NCBI GenBank assembly: GCA_035714365.1
Contig: DASTMB010000095.1
Location: 1 to 63,106, forward strand
Length of the DNA: 63,106 nt
Direction of reading: 5' to 3'
Source of the DNA: Mycobacteriales bacterium
GTDB taxonomy: Bacteria; Actinomycetota; Actinomycetes; BP-191
The notes beneath the pieces were generated by a model. That model did not search any database, had not been told where the DNA came from, and was given only the letters and a program-made list of their open reading frames with translations. This document shows, piece by piece, positions 41,023 to 50,141 of this stretch (position 1 is its first letter; every line of letters starts with the position of its first letter). The position numbers and the translations under genes are program-made.

Positions 41023-44009
41023 GACGCGGCCCCGGCCAGCTCGGGCTCGTCCGCGCTGGTCGGCTCGCCGAGGTACGCGGCGGTGACCACCGGGTCGTTG
41101 CGGATCTCCTCGGGCGTGCCGGAGGCGACGATCTGCCCGTAGACGAGCACGTACATCCGGTCGGACACCTCGGTCACCATCCGCACGTCGTGCTCGATGA
41201 GCAGCAACGTGATGCCGAGCCGGTCGCGCAGGCCGTAGAGGAGCGCGGAGAGCCGGTCGGTCTCGGCGTTGTCGAGGCCGGAGGCGGGCTCGTCCAGCAT
41301 GACGACCGGCGCGCCGGTGACGACGGTGCGGGCGATCTCGACCTGCCGCAGCACGCCGAACGGCAGCCCGCCGACGGCGCGGTCGGCCACGGCCTCCAGG
41401 CCCATCGCGGCGACGACGCGGCGGACGACGTCCTCGGCGGCCGCCTCGTGCCGCAGCCCCTTGCGGGTCAGCGCGACGTGCGCGAACAGCCCGGAGCCGT
41501 TGTTGACGTGGGTGGCGACGAGGAGGTTCTCGTAGACGGAGAGCTGCGGGAAGAGCTGGATCGCCTGGAACGTGCGGCCCAGCCCGCGGCGGGCGCGTTC
41601 GTGCACCTCGAGGCCGGTGACGTCCTCGCCGAACAGGTGGACGCTGCCGCTGGTCGGGCGGACGAGGCCGGAGACGGCGTTGAAGAGCGTGGTCTTGCCG
41701 GCGCCGTTCGGGCCGATGAGGCCGACGATCTGGCCCTCGTCCAGCCGCAACGACGCCCGGTCGACGGCGACAAGCCCGTCGAACTCCACGCGCACGTCGC
41801 GGGCCTCCAGCACCGGCACGCCGACGGGCACGATGCCGGGCGGCACGCCCGCGTCGGCGCCGAGGCGCGCGAGGTCGACGGTGGCGCGTTCCGGCTCGGC
41901 GACGGCCGCGACCGGGGCCGGGGCGGTCGGCACGGCGTCGGGGCGGACGAGCGGCGCGAGCACCGGCTCGGCCAGCCGGGCGCGCCGGGCTCCCGAGGGT
42001 GGGGCCGGCGCCGGCGCCCCCGCGGCACCGGCGCCGGCCGTCTCCGCCCGCCGTTCCGCGGCCGCCGCGCGCAGCCGGTCGAGGACCGGTGCGGCGCGGC
42101 GGCGGGCGGCGGCGGGGAGCTGGGCGAGCCCGCCCGGGTAGACGAGGAGGACCACCGCGAGCAGGCCCGCGGAGACGACCTCGAGGTACCCGGACAGGGC
42201 GGACACCCGGTAGAACAGCTCGTTGAGGGCGGCGAACAGGATCGAGGAGGCGACCAGCCCCTCGAGGCTCTGCAGGCCGCCGACGACGGCGATGGCCAGG
42301 TAGAGCAGCGAGACGCTGATCGCGAACTGGTCGCTCACGACCGTGCCCTGGCTGACCAGCCACAGGTTGCCGGCCACGCCGGCGACGGCGCCGGCGAGCG
42401 CGAACGCGAGCAGCTTGTAGCGGCGGACGTCGATGCCCAGCGACGCGGCGGCGGTCTCCGAGCCGCGGATCGCGAAGAACGCGCGGCCGGTCTTGGAGTC
42501 GCGCAGGTTGGCGAGCGCGAACAGCACGGTCGCCGCGACGGCGACCGCGACGAAGTAGAACGTCCGCCGCTCCGACAGGTCGAAGTAGGGGTACGTGTCG
42601 CGCTGGCCGACCGGCTTCACGTCGACGGTGGTGACGCCGCCCTGCCCGGCGAACCACGGCGCGACGAACAGGTACGCGTCGGCCATGTAGGCGAAGATCA
42701 GCGTCGCGACGGCGAGGTAGAGCCCGCGCACGCGCAGCGCGACGACGCCGAGCCCGGCGGCGGCGAGGCCGGCGATGGCCGCGCCGGCGACGAGGTTGAG
42801 CGGGAAGACGAGGCCGGTGTGCTTGATCACGAGCGCCGAGCCGAAGCCGCCGATGCCGACGAACGCCGCCTGCGCCAGCGAGATCTGCCCGACCCAGCCG
42901 GTGAGCAGCACGATCGAGGACGCGGCGACGACGAACAGCGCGGCCTGCGTCGCGTCGCCGAGCAGCGAGAACGGCGCGTGCAGGAACGGCCAGGCGAGCA
43001 GCGCGACGAGCACGACGTAGTTGCGGAGGCGGCGCGCGCCGGCCCGCCGGTCCGCCTCGGGGTCGGGCGCGTAGCGGCGGCGGCCGAGCCCGGAGTCGCC
43101 GGCACCGGGCGCCTCGGCGCGGATGTCGGTGGCGCTGTAGCGGCCGCCGCGCAGGTACATCGCGACGAGCGCGACGATCGTGAGCACGAGCTGCGGCATG
43201 CCGAGCTGGCCGGCCAGCTTCTTGGTCACGTGGATCAGCCCGAACGCCGGCACGAGACCGGTGAGCGCGCCGACGAGCGCGGCGCCGGCGATCGCGCCGC
43301 CGATGCTGCCGAGCCCGCCGAGCAGCGCGGCGACGAACGCCGGGAGCATCTGCAGCGCGAGCGAGTACGGCGAGAGGCTGGTGACGCCGCCGAGCAGGAT
43401 GCCGGCGAGCGCGGCGAGGCCGCCGCCGAGCAGCCAGGCGGTGAGCGCTGCGCGGTCGGGGTTGACGCCGACCAGGCCGGCGGCGACGCGGTTGTCGGCT
43501 GCGCCGCGCAGCGCGAGGCCGAGGTTGGTGAACCGGAACAGCGCCATGCAGCCGAGCGCGACGGCGATCGCGGTGAGGAAGAGGCCGATGTTGCCCCACA
43601 GCAGCGTCGAGCCGTGCAGGTGGACGCCACCGCCGGGGAAGAACCGCACGCCCTCCTTCGGCGTGGTGCCGTAGACCTTGGCGACCACGGCGACGACGAC
43701 GCCGAAGACGGCGACGGTGCCGACGGTCTGCGCGGTCGGCCCCTGCCGGCGCAGCGGCCGGACGAAGAAGCGTTCGGTGGCGGCGCCGAGCAGCGCGCCG
43801 GACGCGACGCCGAGCAGCAGCGCGAGCGGCGCCGGGACGTGGTGCTGGGAGAGCGTGTAGACGAGGTACGTCGGGGCCATCGCCATGGCGCCGTGCGCGA
43901 GGTTGAGCACCCGGGACGCGCGGAAGATCACGACGATGCCGATGGCCATCATCGCGTACGCCCCCACGAGCGGGAGCGTGAGCAGCAGGTAGATCCCGGC
44001 GTCGGCCAC
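41019..44009 (-). CDS. LivH-LivM-LivG triple-fusion ABC transporter protein
   Basis: A 996-aa fusion. Residues about 1-290 are a LivH-type permease with multiple membrane segments and an ILAHGAM-like motif (LNLAHGAMAMAP). Residues about 330-630 are LivM (GQISLAQAAFVGIGGFGSA). A Pro/Ala linker follows, and from about 715 to the end comes LivG with Walker A GPNGAGKTT (about residue 765), a degenerate signature (LPFGVLRQVEIA) and Walker B VVMLDEPASGLD. All three parts are complete, so the whole membrane half of the transporter plus one ATPase is one polypeptide. GTG 44009 is chosen as start. Confidence 0.88.
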   Translation of the reverse strand: MADAGIYLLLTLPLVGAYAMMAIGIVVIFRASRVLNLAHGAMAMAPTYLVYTLSQHHVPAPLALLLGVASGALLGAATERFFVRPLRRQGPTAQTVGTVAVFGVVVAVVAKVYGTTPKEGVRFFPGGGVHLHGSTLLWGNIGLFLTAIAVALGCMALFRFTNLGLALRGAADNRVAAGLVGVNPDRAALTAWLLGGGLAALAGILLGGVTSLSPYSLALQMLPAFVAALLGGLGSIGGAIAGAALVGALTGLVPAFGLIHVTKKLAGQLGMPQLVLTIVALVAMYLRGGRYSATDIRAEAPGAGDSGLGRRRYAPDPEADRRAGARRLRNYVVLVALLAWPFLHAPFSLLGDATQAALFVVAASSIVLLTGWVGQISLAQAAFVGIGGFGSALVIKHTGLVFPLNLVAGAAIAGLAAAGLGVVALRVRGLYLAVATLIFAYMADAYLFVAPWFAGQGGVTTVDVKPVGQRDTYPYFDLSERRTFYFVAVAVAATVLFALANLRDSKTGRAFFAIRGSETAAASLGIDVRRYKLLAFALAGAVAGVAGNLWLVSQGTVVSDQFAISVSLLYLAIAVVGGLQSLEGLVASSILFAALNELFYRVSALSGYLEVVSAGLLAVVLLVYPGGLAQLPAAARRRAAPVLDRLRAAAAERRAETAGAGAAGAPAPAPPSGARRARLAEPVLAPLVRPDAVPTAPAPVAAVAEPERATVDLARLGADAGVPPGIVPVGVPVLEARDVRVEFDGLVAVDRASLRLDEGQIVGLIGPNGAGKTTLFNAVSGLVRPTSGSVHLFGEDVTGLEVHERARRGLGRTFQAIQLFPQLSVYENLLVATHVNNGSGLFAHVALTRKGLRHEAAAEDVVRRVVAAMGLEAVADRAVGGLPFGVLRQVEIARTVVTGAPVVMLDEPASGLDNAETDRLSALLYGLRDRLGITLLLIEHDVRMVTEVSDRMYVLVYGQIVASGTPEEIRNDPVVTAAYLGEPTSADEPELAGAAS

Positions 44010-44013
44010 GGCG

Positions 44014-45543
44014 CTACTTCACGTCCTGGCCGAGGTAGGGGTCGCGGATCCAGCCGGTGACGCTGCGGAAGCCGTTGAAGCCGCCCTTGTACTGGATCGC
44101 GAACGCGTGCATCGAGGCGTTGGCGAAGTGGTTGCCGGGCCGCCAGCGCAGCGGCGTCGTCAGGCCGCCGTCGTAGTCCATCGCGTCGAGGGTCTGCGCG
44201 AGCCGCTCGCGGGTGAGGTTCGGGCCGACCCGGCGCAGCGCCTCGACCAGCAGCCGCATGCCGGCGTACCCGCCGACGAGGAACTGGTTGAGCACGTCGA
44301 TGTCCGGGCTCATCGAACGGACCGTCTCGACGTACTGGCGGACGGCCGGCAGGTTGCCGAACTCCTCGATGCTCGGGTTGTAGCCGGTCCACACCATCGC
44401 GCCGTCGCAGATCGCGCCGCAGCCGCGCGCGAAGTCGCGCGTGAACAGCGTCTGCGCGAGGCCCTTGTCGACCACCAGGCGGGTGCCGTTGCGGAGGAAG
44501 TTCTGCGCCTCGTTCGGCTCCAGGAGGAACGCCACGAAGTCGCAGTTGGCCCGGCCCGCCTTGCCGAAGCACTCGTCGTTGAACGTCTTGTTCTCGGAGT
44601 CGTAGCTCGGCTTGCCGGCGGTGATGGCGCAGAACCGCGCGCTGCACCCGCCGCCGTCGTTGGGGTCGAAGTAGCCGGGGATGTCCTCGCCGGTGCAGCG
44701 CTTCACCGCGGCGTTGAACGCGTACGCGCCCTCGACGCCGAAGTGGTACTTGGTGTCGAAGACGATGCCGAACTGCTTCTTGTGCAGCCGGTTGCAGGCG
44801 TCGGCCGCCATGATGTGCATGGTCGAGACGGTGGACGCCGCGATCGGCCAGATCCACGGGTCCTGGTACTGCGCGTTGAGCATGCCGTCGCTGCCGACGA
44901 CCGGCGTCTTGGTCTTGGCGAGGTAGCCGCGGTTGGTGGCGAGGCGCAGCCCTTCCGACGACGGGTTGACCGCGAGCGCGAAGACCTTCTTGTCCTCCAC
45001 GAGGTTCTGGATGAACTGGAGGCCGCGCACGGCGTCCCAGCCGTCGTCCACGAGGTTGAGGTGCAGCTCGCGGCCGCAGATGCCGCCGGTGCGGCGGACG
45101 TCGTTCTCGACGGCGTTGAGCGCGACCTTGACCGGGCCGAGGAAGCTCGCGCCGATGCCGGACTGCACCACCGTCGCGCCGAGCTCGATGCGGGTGGCGG
45201 TGACGCCGCGGTCGGTGGAGCCGCCGTTGTTGCCGGCGTTGCAGGCCTGGCTGGTGGCCGGACCGGTGGCGGGGCCGGCGACGGTGCCGCCGGGGCCGGT
45301 GCCGCCGCCCTTGACCGTGCCCTTGCCGCCGGGCAGCGTCGCGGTCCTCCCGCCGGGCAGCGTGCCGCCGGCGTGGGTCCGCGTGGTGGTCGTCGTGCCG
45401 GTGCCCGTGGCGGCGTCGGCCGGGACGAACGTCGTCGTGCCCGGCCCCTGCTGCAACGCGACCACCGACAGCGCGATCACCCCGGCCGCGACCACGCCCA
45501 GCGTCGTCAGCGACCCGTCGACGGACGGTCCCCAGCGGCTCAC
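44014..45543 (-). CDS. LIV-type ABC transporter substrate-binding protein
   Basis: A 509-aa protein with an N-terminal membrane anchor (about residues 13-30) and a Thr/Gly-rich linker up to about residue 110. A type I periplasmic-binding fold follows (GVTATRIELGATVVQSG ... KVFALAVNPSSEGLR ... GFNGFRSVTGWIRD). Several cysteines, such as GGGCSARFC, DECFGK and GCGAICD, suggest disulfides. It is longer than usual (about 400 aa) and membrane-tethered. GTG 45543 overlaps the propeller gene stop and has GGAGG upstream. It delivers an unidentified ligand to the LivHMG/LivF transporter. Confidence 0.85.
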   Translation of the reverse strand: MSRWGPSVDGSLTTLGVVAAGVIALSVVALQQGPGTTTFVPADAATGTGTTTTTRTHAGGTLPGGRTATLPGGKGTVKGGGTGPGGTVAGPATGPATSQACNAGNNGGSTDRGVTATRIELGATVVQSGIGASFLGPVKVALNAVENDVRRTGGICGRELHLNLVDDGWDAVRGLQFIQNLVEDKKVFALAVNPSSEGLRLATNRGYLAKTKTPVVGSDGMLNAQYQDPWIWPIAASTVSTMHIMAADACNRLHKKQFGIVFDTKYHFGVEGAYAFNAAVKRCTGEDIPGYFDPNDGGGCSARFCAITAGKPSYDSENKTFNDECFGKAGRANCDFVAFLLEPNEAQNFLRNGTRLVVDKGLAQTLFTRDFARGCGAICDGAMVWTGYNPSIEEFGNLPAVRQYVETVRSMSPDIDVLNQFLVGGYAGMRLLVEALRRVGPNLTRERLAQTLDAMDYDGGLTTPLRWRPGNHFANASMHAFAIQYKGGFNGFRSVTGWIRDPYLGQDVK

Positions 45544-48140
45544 GCTTCCTCCAGGTTGCGCCGCAGGCGCGGCAGGTCGAGCAGCAGCCGCCGGCGGGCG
45601 GCGAGGTACACGGGCACGGCGAGCAGCGACCACATCAGCGCGACGCCGAGGACCTGGCGCGGCGAGCGCCACGCGACGTGCAGGCCGTTGGCGATCGCGC
45701 CGAGCAGCCCGCCGCCGCCGTCGTTGCCGCCGGCCCGCTGGGCGACGACCGGCCCGCCGGGCGCCGTGGCGGGCGCGCTCGCGGTCACGGTGACGGGCGC
45801 GGTCGCCGGTGCGCGCACGGCCGCGCGCGGGACCGGCGCGGTCCCGTGCGGCGGCGGCACGAACGGCAGCCCGAACGTGCCGAGCCGGTAGATCCGGTAC
45901 GTCGCCTGCGTCGACAGCGCCGCGAGCGACACCACGTGCCGGCTCGCCGTGGTGCCGTCGGCGTAGACGGTCACCTCCATGGCCGGCAGCAGGAACGCGT
46001 CGTCGGCGACCTCGTCGAACAGCACCCGCTCGACGTGCCGGTACGGTGCGTCCGCCAGCCGCGCGTACGCGCCGTTGCGCGCGGCGTACGCGTCGCGCTC
46101 GGGGAACTCCACGAGCGCCCGGCCGCCGAGCGCGGTGTTGACCGCCGCGGCGACCTGGTCGAGCGGGCAGTCGGCGGCGCAGACGGTGGTGCCGTTGACG
46201 ACGACGCCGGCGACGGAGCGCGTGTAGGTGACCTTCGCGGTGCCGGGCCGGCCGTGGGCGGTGGCGACCGCGGTAGCGGTGACCCGGCCGATGCGGACGG
46301 TGCCGAGGATGTCGACGCCGGTGGCCTCGGCGGTGAGCGTCGAGGTGAGCGCGCCGCGCCGGGCGGCCCGGGTGAGCGTGACGGAGCTGCTCGCGGCACC
46401 GAGCTGCACGGGCGCCGGGGCGGCGCCGACGTAGGTCCGCGGCACGGCGTACGACGCCTCGCCGCGCGCGGTCTCCTTCGCCAGGTCGCACGCGGCGACC
46501 GCGCCGCCCGCCTCGTCGGTCTTGGGCGTGCCGCCGAAGTCGGAGCAGGTCCGCGGCGCGACGGACAGGTGCTGCTGCGTGTCCGCGTCGAGCGCCGCGT
46601 CGGTACGGATCGGCAGCGCCTCGGCCGTCGCCTCGGTGCCGGTCAGCCGGACCCCGCGGGTGACGCCGAAGTCGGCCCAGCGGGACCCGCTCTTGGACGC
46701 GACGGCGCCCGGGTCGAAGTGGACGGTGTTGACGGCGGCGTTGTTCGGGCCGCCGACGAACCGGTACTCGGCGCCGACCGCCGCCGCCTCCGCCGACCGG
46801 GTGCTGTCGGTGACGCCGTCGACCTCCGGCGCGTCGACCGCGCCGCGCTCCGGCGTGTACGTGTCCGGCGGCACGACCGGCGTCCGGTCGTGCAGCACCG
46901 CGACGAACGGCTGGGTGCCGTTGACCAGGTCGTCGGAGGTGATCGCGAAGACGCGCGACGTGCGCGGGTCGACCTCGAGCGTGCGCGGCAGCGCGCCGAG
47001 CAGCGGCGACAGGTCGTCGTACATCGCGCCCTGCGTCGCGGGCGTCGCGGCCGGGTCGTAGACGCCGAACCCCTCGCTCGTGAGGTAGTAGCCGCGGCCG
47101 GTGACCGGGTTGACGCCGCTGCCGTAGACGCCGATGTCGTTCATGCCGACGCTGCCGACGTAGTGCCGGTGCGTCGTGTCGAAGACCTTGAAGTTCGTGA
47201 CCGTCGTGGAGTTGGCGGTGAGCACGAGGCGCCGCTGGCGCGGCACGACCATCGAGTCGCCGGTGGAGAAGTTGCCCGGCGCCGAACGCAGCCGCAGCGC
47301 CGTGGGCGACCCCGCCCGCGCCGCCGCGACGTCGAGCTCGGCGACGCCGCCCATGTCGCCGGCGTTCGGCCCGAGGCTGGTGACGGCCTTGCGGTTGGTG
47401 ACGCAGCCGAAGAACGCCGTGCGGCCGTCGGCGGAGAGCAGCACCCCGGCGGCGAACGTCGTCGTGATGACCTGGCCGCAGGTCTGCGGCACGCGCACCG
47501 GCTCGCTCCACGGCGACACGGGCCGGCCCGTGTCCGCGAGCCCGTCGAGCCGCCACGCGTCGAGCTGCACGCCGCCCGCGCCCGCGCCGACCTCCTGCGC
47601 GTTGCCGCCGGCCGACGGCTCGGCGAGGGTGAGCAGCAGGCCGCGGGCGGCGTCCACGGACATGCCGACGATCGCGTACCCGGCGGGGAAGCGGGACGCG
47701 GCCGTCACCACCCGGGTCGGGACGCCGTAGCGCAGGAACGTCACCCGCGGCGCCTCGGCCGCCGCGGCGCGCGGCGCGAGGAGGAGCGAGTGGCCGCGCT
47801 CGTCCACGGCCACCGGCAGCGCCGGCGTCAGCGCCGGGAACCCCGGCACCTCGTGCGCCGGTCCGCGCGGGGTGAGCCGGTCGAGGTCCCAGGGGCGGAT
47901 CGCCAGCGTCCCGCTCGTGCCCTGCGAGAGCACGTACGCGGTCCGGGCCGAGGGGTCCAGCGCGATCCGCGAGCTCTTGACGTTGGCGTCCGCGTCGATC
48001 GCGGCCCACCGGCGGACGAGCGTCACCGGGATCGCGTCGGCGCCCGCGGGCGTGACGAGCGGGCTCAGCCACGGCAGCGCGAGCGCCGCGGCGAGCGCGA
48101 GACGGGTGCCGCGCCGGGCGCGGCGTGGCGAACGGCTCAC
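45540..48140 (-). CDS. Large exported beta-propeller-like protein with C-terminal membrane anchor
   Basis: An 866-aa protein with signal peptide (residues about 12-35) and a long beta-rich region with propeller-like repeats (SRIALDPSARTAYVLSQG, LVLTANSTTVTNFKVFD, RVFAITSDDLVNGTQP). A second domain with conserved Cys residues follows, and one membrane segment near residues 825-845 precedes an Arg-rich tail. It lies between the binding protein and a small exported protein in one overlapping operon. It probably sits on the cell surface and may bind or process the transported ligand. No catalytic motif is recognised. Confidence 0.65.
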   Translation of the reverse strand: MSRSPRRARRGTRLALAAALALPWLSPLVTPAGADAIPVTLVRRWAAIDADANVKSSRIALDPSARTAYVLSQGTSGTLAIRPWDLDRLTPRGPAHEVPGFPALTPALPVAVDERGHSLLLAPRAAAAEAPRVTFLRYGVPTRVVTAASRFPAGYAIVGMSVDAARGLLLTLAEPSAGGNAQEVGAGAGGVQLDAWRLDGLADTGRPVSPWSEPVRVPQTCGQVITTTFAAGVLLSADGRTAFFGCVTNRKAVTSLGPNAGDMGGVAELDVAAARAGSPTALRLRSAPGNFSTGDSMVVPRQRRLVLTANSTTVTNFKVFDTTHRHYVGSVGMNDIGVYGSGVNPVTGRGYYLTSEGFGVYDPAATPATQGAMYDDLSPLLGALPRTLEVDPRTSRVFAITSDDLVNGTQPFVAVLHDRTPVVPPDTYTPERGAVDAPEVDGVTDSTRSAEAAAVGAEYRFVGGPNNAAVNTVHFDPGAVASKSGSRWADFGVTRGVRLTGTEATAEALPIRTDAALDADTQQHLSVAPRTCSDFGGTPKTDEAGGAVAACDLAKETARGEASYAVPRTYVGAAPAPVQLGAASSSVTLTRAARRGALTSTLTAEATGVDILGTVRIGRVTATAVATAHGRPGTAKVTYTRSVAGVVVNGTTVCAADCPLDQVAAAVNTALGGRALVEFPERDAYAARNGAYARLADAPYRHVERVLFDEVADDAFLLPAMEVTVYADGTTASRHVVSLAALSTQATYRIYRLGTFGLPFVPPPHGTAPVPRAAVRAPATAPVTVTASAPATAPGGPVVAQRAGGNDGGGGLLGAIANGLHVAWRSPRQVLGVALMWSLLAVPVYLAARRRLLLDLPRLRRNLEEA

Positions 48141-48754
48141 GCGCCCGGCTTCACGCAGGACGGGGTCGGGACCGTGTACGACACCTTCGGGTTCTCCGCG
48201 CGGTCGGCGGCGCCGCCCGCCGGGGTGTACCCGGCGCCGGCCAGGTCGGCGGTCTGGGTCGGGAAGCCGACGACGACGGCCGACACCGCGACGATGTTGC
48301 GGAGGACCGTGCCCTTCTTGATCTTCGCGTACGCGATGTCGTTGAGCGCGACGTGGATCCGGATCTCGCTGCGCGTGAAGTCGAACGACCCCTTGCCGGT
48401 CGTGAAGTACTGGCCGAACGGCGAGTGGTACGCGGCCATGCTCACCGTGTTGGTGCCGGCGTTCGCGGAGATGGTCCAGGAGCGGCCGACCGGCGCGAGG
48501 TTGTCGTTCTCCGACAGCGTGCGCACCCGGATGACGCCGGTGAGGACCTTGCCGTCGGAGGAGAGGTCGACCGAGACGATGTCCAGCGTCGGGTCGTAGA
48601 ACGACGGGCCGAGGGCGTTGTTGGCGACGCCGGCGTCGTTCGCGGGGTCCTTGAGGATGTTGCAGACCTTCTTCGGCGCCTTCGCCGCGTGGGCCGGGGC
48701 GACCGGCGCGAGGGCGGTGGCCACGAGGGCGAGCGGGATCAGGACACGGCGCAC
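48137..48754 (-). CDS. Exported hypothetical protein, first gene of the LIV-type operon
   Basis: A 205-aa protein with a signal peptide (RVLIPLALVATALAPVAPAHA). The mature part is a compact beta-rich domain (AKAPKKVCNILKDPANDAG, LDIVSVDLSSDGKVLTGVIR, WTISANAGTNTVSMAAY). GTG 48754 has an AGGAG site upstream; an in-frame start at 48784 extends past the signal and is less likely. It heads the operon running to 39741. No family is recognised. Confidence 0.65.
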   Translation of the reverse strand: MRRVLIPLALVATALAPVAPAHAAKAPKKVCNILKDPANDAGVANNALGPSFYDPTLDIVSVDLSSDGKVLTGVIRVRTLSENDNLAPVGRSWTISANAGTNTVSMAAYHSPFGQYFTTGKGSFDFTRSEIRIHVALNDIAYAKIKKGTVLRNIVAVSAVVVGFPTQTADLAGAGYTPAGGAADRAENPKVSYTVPTPSCVKPGA

Positions 48755-48807
48755 GGGTGACTCCTCTGGGTGGGTACGCGGCACGGTCTTGCTGGTCCGG
48801 AGGGACG

Positions 48808-48846
48808 CCGCAGCGCCGGCCGGAACGAGACCGGCCGGCGCTGCGG
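48808..48846 (-). terminator. Strong hairpin terminator
   Basis: A perfect 16-bp GC-rich stem (48808-48823 with 48831-48846) around a 7-base loop AACGAGA lies just past the stop of the 48879 gene and before the next operon. There is no clear T-run, but the stem alone is typical of high-GC actinobacterial ends. Confidence 0.75.
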
Positions 48847-48878
48847 GCCCGGGCCGCGACGCGTGTCGCGAGACCCGG

Positions 48879-49334
48879 CTAGCTGATGGCGCCCTCGCAG
48901 GTGAGGACGAAGGACGCGAACGGGTTGGCCGAGGTGATGACGACGGTGCAGTCGGCCGTGATCGTGTGGTTGTGGCCGTCGACGACCGCGGAGCCGGTCA
49001 GCGTGACGTTCTGCACGTTGCGCGAGTACTGGACGTTGCCGCTCACGCCACCCGACAGGGTGCCCGAGCCGGTGCCGTTGAGCAGCGTCTCGCAGTTGGT
49101 GCTGGAACCGCGGAAGTGGACGTCGTACGTGCCCGCGTGGCCGGAGCCGGCGGCGAGCGAGAGCGTGCCGTCGAACGCGACCGACGTCTGGAAGGCACAG
49201 CCCGTGGTCGGGATGCCCGGGGCGAGGGCGCCGGTGCCGGTGACCGAGAAGCCCGCGGCACCCGCGTTCGCGCTCGTCGACATCATGAGCAGCGGCGTCG
49301 CCACCGCGGCCAGGGCGAGGGTCTTGCGCAGCAT
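48879..49334 (-). CDS. Small secreted protein
   Basis: A 151-aa protein with a signal peptide (MLRKTLALAAVATPLLMMS...NAGA), followed by a beta-rich mature part with four cysteines (TTGCAFQ, TNCETL, ADCTVV, LTCEGA) that could form two disulfides. An AAAGGGG ribosome-binding site lies about 10 bases before the ATG. It forms its own transcription unit with a strong terminator downstream. Function unknown; the fold may be immunoglobulin-like. Confidence 0.75.
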   Translation of the reverse strand: MLRKTLALAAVATPLLMMSTSANAGAAGFSVTGTGALAPGIPTTGCAFQTSVAFDGTLSLAAGSGHAGTYDVHFRGSSTNCETLLNGTGSGTLSGGVSGNVQYSRNVQNVTLTGSAVVDGHNHTITADCTVVITSANPFASFVLTCEGAIS

Positions 49335-49514
49335 GAGAGGTACCCCTTTGCGTGTAGGGACCGGCGGCGCGGGGAGCGCCTCCGGCTGGGTACCGCGACG
49401 CTGCCACGGCGAGGCCGGCGCGGGCTAGCGCCGATGGGGTGCCGGCGGCGGGCTGATCGGGTCGTTCTGGGACGGCCGAAAGGTCGACACGAGAGGCGGT
49501 CGGTGTCGGGTAGG

Positions 49515-50141
49515 TCACAGGAGACCTCCCTTCACCGCGATCGCCACGGCCTCGGCGCGCGAGCGCGCCCCGAGCTTCGTGAGCAGCCGCGAGATCCGCG
49601 TCTTCACCGTGCTCGGCGCCGCGCTGACGACGGCGCCGATCTGGGCGTTCGTCAGACCGTTCGCGACGAGGCGGAGGACCTCCTGCTCCGCCTGCGACAA
49701 CGGGCACAGACGCGCCAGCGGGTCGGGCAGCACGAGCGCCTTCGCGACCCGCGGGTCGACGCAGAGCTGCCCGGCGGCGGCGCTGCGGACGGCCGCGGCG
49801 AGCGACTCGACGGAGGTGTCCTTGACGAGGTACCCGGCGGCGCCGGCGGCGAGCGCGCGGTTGGCGCCGTCCGGCGCGTCGGCGGCGGAGAGCACGATCG
49901 CGCGGACGTCGGGACGGCTGCGCCCCAGGCGTTCCACCACGTCGACGCCGCTGCGGTCGGGCAGCCCGAGGTCGACGATGACGACGTCCACCGCGCTGTC
50001 CGGCTGCGCCAGCCAGACCAGCGCCGCGCCCGCCGACATGGCGGTGCCGACGACGTCGATGTCCGGGAACGACCCGAGCGCCTGGCTCAGCCCGGCCACG
50101 ACGACGGGGTGGTCGTCGACCACGAAGACGCGGACGCTCAC
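49515..50141 (-). CDS. NarL/LuxR-family response regulator
   Basis: A 208-aa protein with a receiver domain (VVDDHP acidic pair, phospho-acceptor Asp57 in VIVDLGLPD, Lys in YLVKDTS). It is followed by a LuxR helix-turn-helix (LSQAEQEVLRLVANGLTNAQ, VSAAPSTVKTRISRLLTKLG). GTG 50141 overlaps the upstream kinase stop. The target genes are not identifiable; the small exported protein upstream of it on the same strand is one possibility. Confidence 0.9.
   Translation of the reverse strand: MSVRVFVVDDHPVVVAGLSQALGSFPDIDVVGTAMSAGAALVWLAQPDSAVDVVIVDLGLPDRSGVDVVERLGRSRPDVRAIVLSAADAPDGANRALAAGAAGYLVKDTSVESLAAAVRSAAAGQLCVDPRVAKALVLPDPLARLCPLSQAEQEVLRLVANGLTNAQIGAVVSAAPSTVKTRISRLLTKLGARSRAEAVAIAVKGGLL

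Noticed and set aside
41190-44060. A plus-strand open frame of 956 codons opposite the Liv fusion
   Set aside because: The antisense product is rich in Arg, Asp and Gln without domains, while the minus strand has complete permease and ATPase motifs.
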